This document shows, piece after piece, positions 55,434 to 64,000 of a stretch of DNA of 64,000 bases. A program made the translations under genes and the position numbers. The DNA is from Triatoma infestans (lineage: Eukaryota; Arthropoda; Insecta; Hemiptera; Reduviidae), in contig JAAEAF010000212.1 of NCBI GenBank assembly GCA_011037195.1, positions 284,988 through 348,987 of the forward strand. The letters are read 5' to 3'. The number at the start of each line of letters is the position of its first letter. Position 1 is the stretch's first letter. Under the pieces are notes generated by a model. That model ran no database searches. It saw only the letters and a list, made by a program, of their open reading frames with translations, and was not told the origin of the DNA.

Positions 55434-55559
55434 TTAAATAAAAACATTCTAAAATTATGTGTTGTTTTTCCCTGGAAACTTCCTGATCGGATAAGCCAAC
55501 AATTAGATACACCTGATCACATTCTAACGGCCAACAATTGCAACAGTTTGTCTAATGGT

Positions 55560-55665
55560 ATTATTTTCTAACTTAGGGGACAACATATCGATCAACAATT
55601 CAATTTTTATAATTTGACAAGATCGCAATACATACACCTAAAGCTGTAAGAGAAAGTAATTAAAT
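55560..55665 (+). repeat. TCTGG-family 3' end
   Basis: ATTTGACAAGATCGCAATAC and AGCTGTAAGAGAAAGTAATT. Confidence 0.7.
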
Positions 55666-56339
55666 ATGTATATGAGCGATAATTTTACAAAATAATATAT
55701 ACATTCTATTAAAGTGTATATTATATTAATTGTAAAAGCAAATTATATATGAAATGAAGGGTCATGTAAATCGTTGTACGGGGTTTGTTACACGTCAAAT
55801 GGACATGTAATCAGACGAGAATTCTCCTGCCATTTACATGGTTAGGAAGGGAAGGATAACTTCACATCAAGATGTAAATTTGATCTTTACCCCCACCCAA
55901 CTAGCGCCCACTCTAATGTGGAAAATCTCCCCACTCTCCAGTATTTTGTTATGTACAGCCACACAGCTAAATCGATTCCTTGCATTGGAGAGAGTAGAAC
56001 TGATATTAATCGCTAAGTGATTTATCACTGATTGTTATCACTGACATTACGTGGCCTGTTAGTACAATTATTTGACGATACTTGCACACACACACATATT
56101 ATCCGCACATACACATATATATTAATTAAAGCATTTAAGCTGTTCAAGTTCCTTTTAATGGGGCATCCCCCCCTCACTGACCATGTTTCCAGGATTTCTA
56201 TTAAATATTCATTCAGGTTTCCAGGTTTTTCTAAAATTCACGGTTTTTACTAAATATATAGCTCTTTTAATTTTCACTTGATGAATAGGATCATAAAAAA
56301 ACTAATTAGCACTATTCAAGAAGAATATTATCTAATCTT
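55666..56339. other. Intron, unassigned
   Basis: AT-rich; short CA tracts at 56083-56097. No gene. Confidence 0.5.
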
Positions 56340-56890
56340 TCATCATTAGAGCAGTTTTCCGGTAAAAACGTGTGAAACTGCTAAGAACCCATTCTGCGAC
56401 TATAAAGTCGCACTTCAGATTAATTGATTTCCATCAAATTTATTATTCAATAAACATTTTTATTACTCAACTGAATTTGTAATAATTACTAGAACCTTAT
56501 GATATTTTGAAATTTCATTTTAGAGGAAAGCCAAAATTGTCACCGCTCCTCCAGGACACTCGAGAATCAGTTTTACTGGTAAATCTAGTTCATATAAAAA
56601 AAAGTGAAAAGTTCTCTTAATGTGTATGCGAAGTCCATAGAAAAATCGTTTGAGTGATTTATGAGAAATCTGCGAAAAACTGGAAAAAAATTACATAAAC
56701 AAAACCATCCAGTAAGTCGCAGTTTCAGCTGATGGATTTGCGCTGAAACTATCTATGTGATTAGCTGAATGGAATATCAAGTTTGAATTTCCTGTGATTT
56801 TTACACACACACACACCCACACAGAGAAAGAAGAGAGAGGCTCACGCAGACAGATATACAGATTTAATAGATTTGTATCATACGATATAC
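56340..56890 (+). repeat. TCTGG-family divergent fragment
   Basis: TAAAGTCGCACTTCAGATTA, CACCGCTCCTCCAGGACACT, GTCGCAGTTTCAGCTGATGG and CA-rich ACACACACACACCCACACAG. Confidence 0.75.
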
Positions 56891-56964
56891 TGAAATGGCA
56901 TTTTTAGTCATTATAGTCTCAGATCATCCCTTCCCTACAACCCATCTGAAATCATTTTTACATT

Positions 56965-57510
56965 CACTTACTCTAGTAAGAGGGAAGTGTTGCGATTCCG
57001 TCAAATTTACGATATCAAGTTACCACCGGAAGTACGATAAAGTTTTTTTTCCGAAAGGTCTGTGTGTATGTGACCCAAATATCTTAGAAATAAAAACAAA
57101 AAATGGCCGGAAGCTCCATCTTAATATACCGTTTAGTACTACATCGCATCTGAAGTTTCGGGCAAAATCTATCAACCGGATGTACGACTTTACAGATTGT
57201 ATACGATCTTCTTTAAACTTGGAATACTAACTACACAGATATAAACCTATTACTATTATCTGAAAACATTTTCCTGAAAAAATTCTTTTTAAGTGGTTGC
57301 GAGAAATCTGAAATCATTCTCACCTACCTCTATTAAGGGGGTAGGTTGGCACTACCCACACCACTACCCCACCACCACCGTATATTTATGTAGGGACAAA
57401 TGAGCAAAATTGGAAATTCAAAGAAAAATCTGTCATTTTATATTTTTATATATAATTGTATTAAAAGGATTAAGAGAAATTCGTGTGAGTGTTTCATACC
57501 AGATTTTTCA
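56965..57510 (-). repeat. TCTGG-family element, short form
   Basis: CACTTACTCTAGTAAGAGGG start, GTTACCACCGGAAGTACGAT, TCAACCGGATGTACGACTTT and AATTCGTGTGAGTGTTTCATA end. Confidence 0.85.
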
Positions 57511-57665
57511 ATATGGCTGTTACTTTTAATTAAGGGTTTTGATCGATAACTTCCTATTGCACCTCCTGGAGATATCCAAATCGAACTTCAAGTTTCATAA
57601 AATCTTTGAATATTTGTTGCGATCGAAGACTTCCAATTTTGCAGTAAGTAAAAGAAAGTAAACAA
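57511..57665 (+). repeat. TCTGG-family 3' fragment
   Basis: TCGATAACTTCCTATTGCAC and GCAGTAAGTAAAAGAAAGTA in forward orientation, end to end with the preceding reverse copy. Confidence 0.65.
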
Positions 57666-58147
57666 AATTATATAAATTTTTGCAGAATTCTGCATACGAA
57701 CCCGGTTCGCTTAGTTATAATACAAAACTATAAGACCTATTATAGAACGCTGGAAACAGCTGTCTGGGTAAATATACGTACATTATATTAATTGCACATG
57801 TAAATTATGTTTGTTATGCCGCTTCCTTGTACCTAGCACTACGCAGATATAACTATTTTGATAATAAATATTATTGACGGATATTATACATATAATTTTC
57901 CTTTTTCATGTTTACCGTGGTATATTCTATATTTATTTATACGAAAAGTGCCTTTATTTTTCTTTATAACGATGAAGATACATTCAGAGCTTTTTTCCCT
58001 TTTTTTTAACCTACTCCTGCCGTGCAGCTTTTTGAGCCATTCGGCTCCTAGCAGCTCAGTATAACTCATTTTTATTAAAATGACTAGTGTTTCTTTCTCT
58101 CTTTGGTCACATAGAGGGCGTAGTGGTGAGTAGACGACACCTTTCCC
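57666..58147. other. Intron, unassigned
   Basis: AT-rich, no repeat or frame recognised. Confidence 0.5.
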
Positions 58148-58790
58148 TCAGATGGCCTTCATGTAGTCGTGACCAGTGAGAAGTCTAAATGCGGCCACTG
58201 CATCTTTCTTGGGGCTTTGCGGGAATTCTTCTTCTAGGATCATGCCTAGAAACCCATCTCTTCCCTTCAGCTTCTCTACTACGTTTGTCATTAAGGAGAT
58301 CGCAACTTTTAAGTTTGATTTCCTTCTTGGCGTAGGTAAGGGAATTTTCTTATTGGTCTTTCCGAAATCCTTCCTTGGCAAGTTTGTCTACTTGCTCATT
58401 CCCATGAGTAATCCAATGACTGGTAATCCATTGCAGTCTAATTTTCACGTTATTGTTTATTGGAAATTGCAATAGTGCGATTTCACCCATTTTCTGACAT
58501 CGTACGATGTGTTATTGCTTGAGTCCGCCACTGCTATTATTGCTGTTTTGAAATCAATTAGTAGCGCAACCTTCTTATCCCCTCTCTTTTCTATCTTTTG
58601 GAGAGCAATCTAAATGGCTCTCACTTCTCCTTTGAAATCCGTTGCTAATTGGCCGGCTGCTTGTGAAATTTGGAAGCAAGTGCAATAGATTCCGGCATTT
58701 CTTATTGCACCTTCTGCAGATCAATCGGTGCACACATGGAGGGGACGGATATCTTTCAGCTGTTCCATGGTAAGATTATCGATGTTTCAT
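58148..58790 (-). pseudogene. LINE RNase H and C-terminal fragment
   Basis: Minus-strand pieces in order: an RNase H-like stretch (frames broken, with LLIDFKTAI and a THGNEQVDKLAK equivalent), then IPLPTPRRKSNLKVAISLM, VEKLKGRDGFLGMIL and AAFRLLTGHDYMKA. The order matches the tail of an RNase H-bearing LINE. The family differs from the one at 31576. Several stops and shifts are present. Confidence 0.78.
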
Positions 58791-59811
58791 AAAAAAAAAA
58801 TCATAATAAGTTTGTACGGCAATGGCCAGAGGAGTACAAACATTGACGTACAAATATCTCATTGTAATTTTAAGGCCTGAGATTTGAATACCATTTTAAG
58901 AAAAATCATAATAGTTTTCAATTTATTGTGATTTTATGTAATGAAAATATTTGCGCACATGTTCCAGAAAAATCGTTCCTCTCTCGCCATAATGCGCCGA
59001 CAATAAACGGCTGTAAACAATGTGTTAATAATGAGTATGATTTCAAATTCGACAAAAAAAAATAAATATTGAAAGAATGCTTTAAAGATGGTGACATTCC
59101 AAAGTAGCCCAAAGGACTGGTTGTTTATTAGGGATAAGTAACTAGTGAGTCTCTTTGAATAGTATTTTATATGTCAATGGGGGGTTGTTAGAGGTTATAG
59201 CGGTCGTACAAGTGAAATGGGTCATCGAGAATTGCCTACACTGGGCTGTTTGTTGGTTTGATGTATACTACCCTCGCTTCCCTGTATTCCCGGTGGCCAG
59301 GCCAATAAACTTTATGTATTATTTACTTCACTAAACTGTAGGATATTACTGTGGCTCTTCTGTATTTTCGATTTGTTCACCTCTTGTCGCTTCCTTTTCA
59401 CCAGTTAACCGCTTTCCACCATCTCCCTGAAATCCTCATTCAACTCGACATTATTAAAGTTTATTTCCAGTTTTATAAGGTTCTTACTCATATATGTAGG
59501 ATACGTATCGAGTAGGTCACAAAATAAAACGTAGGCTAAAAAAAAGACCACAACAATTTTAGTTTAATCTATTTAATGAGATTCTAGGAATACTATTACT
59601 GAAATTAAAAATTTCTTTTGTTATCTCTAATATTCGATGGCGAAATAACTATTGGTTTTTGGAGATATGTATTGTCTTAATTCGGCTGCTTGGATGGCAA
59701 CACCACTTCTCACTAAAACTTACGGAAGTTTAAAGTCAAACCTTATTTATAGATACAGACAGAAACCCATAAAATCATGGGTTTTTACAAATAAAAGGGA
59801 AATGTTTACAT
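58791..59811. other. Intron, unassigned
   Basis: No repeat, RNA gene or coding frame recognised. A C-rich patch at 59265-59310 is not coding by eye. Confidence 0.45.
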
Positions 59812-60450
59812 CTGTGTCCCCTACAGATGAGCTCAGTTAGTTGTCGGCAGTCTGAGATGGTCATTGGTGGTCCGGACATGGCTAATGAAGAGTTAGATGT
59901 TGATGTATCTTTCACAGATATCTCTCAGCCATCTCTGGTCGGTTCTGTTTCTGGGCATTGTGGTTGTTTATTTTGGAGACCTATCTACGAGGTAGACCTT
60001 CTTGCCAGAACTCTATTTGTGGACAGAGGAAGAAACACCCATCCATGATGTGCTTGGGTCATGAGGAAATTAAGTTCAAGTACTTTGATTGGCACAGGAT
60101 CTCTGTGAAAGGGCTATTTCCCTTTAAGGTTATGGTCTGATTGGTTTGAATGATTGTGAATCATAAGTGTGTTAGAACTGGGTCTGGATTCATGTACTAC
60201 TCCTGGTACTAGGATGTATTAGGATGTCATGTACTAGTATGGTTGGGCTAGCTATATGGTCCGGAGAGGCTATAGAAAGTTTAGGGTTTAGTTAACCTTC
60301 CCGGACAGCGTTCTCTTTTTACAGACAACCGGACGGTTGTCCGGAGCTATGGAGGCTACTAGGAAGAGAAAATCTAAGGGCAATATTGCTGGACTCAGAC
60401 CCGAGAACCCTTCCATTTTTCCCTCTATTGAATAAAATAATTATTATTAT
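59812..60450 (+). pseudogene. RNase H-bearing LINE 3' fragment
   Basis: Plus-strand copy of the family at 31576-32715. It shows the SELSSWSAV-like linker in broken form, MVIGGPDMA, LVGSVSGHCGCLF and the acidic EEETPIH equivalent, then the 3'UTR ending in (ATT)n at 60433-60452. It meets the next LINE tail to tail. Confidence 0.75.
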
Positions 60451-60454
60451 TATA

Positions 60455-60990
60455 CCGGGTGCCTGGTGGCGTGGGATCTAAGCCTATATGGCTTTTATCC
60501 CCCCGATGCCCCCCATATCATCCCCTTAAATAATCTCCCCCGGTAGCTTACCGGTCAATCTACAATATCCCAAGATATCCTTGAACTCCAACTCGCCCAG
60601 GCAATCCTGCGAGAGTGGTGCCCTCCCAAATACGCGAAACATAGTACCAGCGAAACGGGGACACTGATATAAATAGTGGTACACCGTTTCCCTGACTCCG
60701 TCATCGCAATTCTGACAAATGGGACTAGACGTCCTCCCTATGTTAAACAACTGACGAGAGACCCGAGTGTGTCCAGTCACTACCCCCACCAAGGTCCTCA
60801 GACCTGTCCTACTAAGAGAAAGGAGGTACTCCGAAACTCCCTGCTTAATTCCTTTTATAAATCTTTTAGCTTGGAGGCACCCCTGCGTGTCCCTCCAACA
60901 TTTCTCCAAGACTCTCATCTCCAAAAGTCTATCTGTTTATCACGAAACCTCTGGGCTGGTTCAGGACCACAAAATGGTAATGATGATCCC
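60455..60990 (-). pseudogene. LINE C-terminal fragment, second family
   Basis: The minus-strand frame 60924 to 60526 reads LLSLSRTGLRTLVGVVTGHT, RVSRQLFNIGRTSSPICQNC, VRETVYHYLYQCPRF and ends shortly after GKLPGEII. The CX2C...HX4C tail (ICQNC ... YHYLYQC) is the C-terminal knuckle of a LINE ORF2. The 132-residue frame is open. Its 3' end points left into the (ATT)n tract at 60433. Confidence 0.8.
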
Positions 60991-61009
60991 TCCCATACAT
61001 TCATACAAC

Positions 61010-61155
61010 ATAAGTAGAGGACATTTTTCAAAATCATTTTTTCGGACTGTGGGGTCACAAAACGTATAATATTTTTGGTAAAAACTCGGTATAAAAAATT
61101 TGGCACGATTACATGACTTCCTCCTACTAAGAGTAAGAGGAAGCAAAAAAAAAAA
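61010..61155 (+). repeat. TCTGG-family 3' end
   Basis: TTTGGCACGATTACATGACT and CTCCTACTAAGAGTAAGAGG-AAGCAAAAAAA. Confidence 0.8.
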
Positions 61156-61795
61156 AAAATTAACAATTTTCTATTGGCAAGGTACTAAAATCAAAATATA
61201 AAGTTTCCCTCTCTATTTTAATCTTTTAGTCTAAATATACAATGACGTAGATAGACAAAACAAGTTATCTTAGACGCTCAAGTAGGTAAATAGTAGAGAG
61301 TAATTAATTGTTAACAAAATACAAAACTCTTCTTGAGATTTGACTCAGTGTGATTTTTAAGGGTTAACAATTAGTACAATGAGAGAGGATGTGTGTGTGT
61401 GCGTGTGCGTGTAAGAGAAAGGTGATAGAAATGAGTGGTGGCTATCAGCCAGGTGTAAGGTAACAGGGATGAGCAAAGGTACTATTGTACAAGTTGTAGA
61501 GCTTTTTACAGGCACGCGACGCAATGCTTAACTTTACCTTGGGGAATTTATGGGCTCGGCTGGGTATTTCGACTTGACTGTCTGCCAGCTAATGGCACCA
61601 AAGCTACCAACGTCTCTCTTTCGTAGTTCTCATATACCAAGTTACATTTATTAGTTTGTATACATATATATATATTTTTAACGACCAAAATACATTATTA
61701 GCTTAAATTTTCTATCGCCATTTTTTCATCCATTGTTAAATCAAACACTAGTTGAAAAAAAATAATTTCTCAAAAGCCTTATTATAATTTTCCAA
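61156..61795. other. Intron, unassigned
   Basis: A GT/GC-rich run GTGTGTGTGTGCGTGTGCGT is at 61391-61410; a TA run near 61663. No gene. Confidence 0.5.
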
Positions 61796-61799
61796 AATG

Positions 61800-62374
61800 A
61801 AAAAAATCAAATGTGAAATTCAAATTTCGTCATTTGCCCTAAAGAAAATTTAGAAAGTACCCAACTAGGCACGTAGTAGAATATTTGAAATTTAACGTCA
61901 CGAATTCCTCAGAACCTGTCAAAAATAATTTTCTTTTCGGAAAATATTAACTGATATAACTGATAGGTTTATTTATATCTGTGCGGTTAGCATTTCAAGT
62001 TTAAAACAAATCATTTATACTCGTTTTCGAGAAAATTTCAAAAACCTAAAAACTTAGTCTGTAAAGTAGCACTTCCGGTTAGCCGTTGTCTTCAAATTTT
62101 AAATTCTACCACTGCTACTAACGTGTTTAATATTGTATAAATGGTAGAACAATACATTGTTGAAATAGTACTTTAAAGGAATGCTAATATTACTATTCCC
62201 CCCCCCCCTCACACACCCCAAAAAAATAATTTTTCTTGAGAAAATGTTTTAAATAAAAATGATAGGTATAGATGTATATAGAAAATTTGGTGTCTAATAG
62301 GGTGATAGTACCTAAACGGAATATCAACTTTGAGAGGTCTGTGATTTTTCGTTTTTGAGATATTTTGTTAAAAA

Positions 62375-62419
<45 letters not shown>

Positions 62420-62735
62420 CAGACTGGGAGAGTGAGAGAGAGAACCAAATAGTTAAATATTTCTCTTATATACATTATTATTATGATTATACGTGGCATT
62501 ATCAAGAAATATTTATATGATTATGACTATCATATAAATACACACTTCGCAAAGCAAGTTGAACTATCATCACCAAATTTAGTGTAATAATGGTCACATT
62601 ATTCAACGACTGGAGAAAAAAAAAACATTTTTTATGTACTCAGAAGACTTTGAAACATATTACCGGTGAAAACCTCAATTTTCAAACTTTGATGCGTTCC
62701 TTGCTACCATATTACTGCAATAAGAGAAACTTCAA
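61800..62735 (+). repeat. TCTGG-family divergent-subfamily element
   Basis: ATCAAATGTGAAATTCAAAT start, CTGTGCGGTTAGCATTTCAA, GTAGCACTTCCGGTTAGCCG, CGGAATATCAACTTTGAGAG, (CA)n at 62375-62416, CATATTACCGGTGAAAACCT and a partial GCAATAAGAGAAACTTC end. Confidence 0.82.
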
Positions 62736-63320
62736 ACAAGATTTTCATCCTTTCGGCCTAGATTATTTCCCAAAATAAAAAGGGAAATCTAATAATTACT
62801 AAAAAAGGAAATAAAATATAATTAAACTTCATTTTTATTTTGGAAAACTTGCTGTATAAAAAAAAAAAAACGTAAGTTTTTACAGGAAGTGAAGAAACTC
62901 GTTTGAAGATTCCAGCATTAATTATACTTGTTTGTTCCTGGAATAAATTAACATCGTTTTTAATTAGACTTTGACTTATTACAAACTTTTTTTATTAATT
63001 TACTTTTTTTTTTGCCAGAATTGGCAACGAGCTTAGTGCCATGTCAAAGAAAATTCAGAAATTAGTGGTATGACATCATCAAACCGTTTCGACCGTCTTT
63101 ATAGAACAGGGTGACAATTTTAACATGCACTACCCACTTGTCTTGGAAATAGGCAAAATATAAAAATAAAAGTCCAAATGATGCACTACTTAATTTTTTA
63201 AGTTCCAAATATATCATCAATTATTTTCTTTTTTAAGTTGCAGAAATAAGAGATTTTGAAACCAACTTTCTTATTTCAAATTGGACTGCATATTTTTTTC
63301 AACGAATTCTTATGTTAGAA
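62736..63320. other. Intron, unassigned
   Basis: AT-rich; no feature recognised. Confidence 0.5.
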
Positions 63321-63365
63321 CAGTTAGGTCTTCGGGTTGAGACCGTCAATGGTTTGTTATAAACC

Positions 63366-63400
63366 GAAGTTTCATCCACATTACAATAGGCTTCTTCAGG
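63366..63400 (-). ncRNA. Degenerate hammerhead-like motif
   Basis: On the minus strand: ACCCTGAAGAAGCC, a weak stem II (CC...GG), then ATGAAACTTCGG. CTGAAGA is at 63399-63393 and GAAA at 63373-63370. Stem III is no longer self-complementary, so it is probably a decayed relative. Confidence 0.3.
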
Positions 63401-63649
63401 GTAGTGCTGCTTCTAAAGGTGAAAAAATACTCCGGACAAAACAACTGTGTTTTACATGACAATGGCCACGGAAGCCTGCAAGATTCTTAAAATAGTTTTT
63501 TTTTCATGTGAAATGTAAAAGAAAAAATGAAAAATTGAAATGAAGAAAAAGAAATTCACTGAATTATTCAATTTGAAATTAGAGAAATTTTTGTTTAGTT
63601 TTCTTAACCTGTTCTTCTTTTTTTCATTTTTGATTAAAAGATATTTTAT

Positions 63650-64000
63650 AGAGTGAAGAATGGAGTAAATTTACGAATACAATGGGAATGAGGAGGAGAA
63701 GAAGAGAAATTAGGTTTTTTTAGATAAATGAACTGGAAGTACAGCTGAACACTGTAGAATAATAAGGTAATAGAAACTACCCGGACTTTACAATAAAATG
63801 GTAGTGAGAGATTTAGAGTGAGTAAAGAGAAAGGTTGTTGACGTGTTGCAACTGCTTTATGAACTGCTGCCAGACTCCTGTATTTAACCAGATTCTCCCA
63901 CTCTAGTCTGGCCTAAACTAGTAAGAGAGAGACTGTCAATTTTTGTGCCCCTCTCTCTCTGCTTTAGATCTTTGAATCCCTCTCTTCTGAAGAAAGTTTT
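63650..64000 (+). repeat. Dispersed repeat 2, copy e
   Basis: AGCTGAACACTGTAGAATAA, AGAGAAAGGTTGTTGACGTG, CTGTATTTAACCAGATTCTC, CCACTCTAGTCTGGCCTAA. Same landmarks and order as 30560-30800. Runs to the window edge. Confidence 0.8.

Noticed and set aside
1..64000. CRISPR arrays, bacterial operons, attachment sites
   Set aside because: Nothing in the window suggests prokaryotic DNA; tandem repeats lack unique spacers.
1..64000. tRNA or rRNA genes
   Set aside because: No cloverleaf with intact A and B boxes or rRNA core sequence was seen by eye; a covariance search could still find one.

Overview
This is a stretch of a large, AT-rich, repeat-laden arthropod genome, most likely an insect. The one cellular gene that can be supported is the first coding exon of a nicotinic acetylcholine receptor alpha subunit (51302-51499, + strand). 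It has an intact signal peptide, a good splice acceptor upstream and a consensus donor downstream. Its sequence reads like the insect alpha3 type (alpha4 is the alternative). The intron after it runs past the right edge of the window, so about 12.5 kb of intron and at least some upstream 5' non-coding intron lie here. The order Hemiptera, perhaps a planthopper, is a guess from repeat and gene style, not a demonstration.

Almost everything else is mobile DNA. The dominant component is one very abundant non-coding family, called here the TCTGG family. Copies have a 5' hairpin end (TCTGGTGTGAAACACTCACAC), a conserved TTTCCGGTGAAAACTCGATA block, and a 3' end that forms a hairpin (CTCTTACT/AGTAAGAG) before an A run. 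The motif just inside the 5' end (ACTTTCTCTTACT) is the reverse complement of the 3' end. With an internal (CA)n tract this architecture resembles DINE-1/Helentron-type non-autonomous elements. More than 20 copies of the 5' hairpin, in both orientations, are visible, and many copies abut or are nested.

Younger insertions break TCTGG copies and can be dated relative to them: a near-intact 4.47-kb Jockey-clade LINE with a 13-bp target duplication (12137-16608, - strand); a 5'-truncated LINE with a 9-bp duplication (652-1445); an RNase H-bearing LINE family (18118, 23385, 31576, 59812); an internally deleted mariner with TA duplication (44987-45934); a solo LTR with 4-bp duplication (36582-37049); a hAT-like element (27381-28103); and a foldback element with arms of about 330 bp (41925-42711). 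Other LINE tails lie at 20670, 43082, 51858, 58148 and 60455, and a decayed mariner lies at 25325-26040.

The least ordinary signals are a candidate hammerhead ribozyme (40757-40794) within an inverted-repeat insertion, with related motifs at 21958, 55394 and 63366; a 33/34-bp minisatellite with a 100-bp higher-order period (38476-38790); and the modular structure of the TCTGG family itself. I made all alignments by eye, so copy boundaries are approximate unless a target duplication fixes them.
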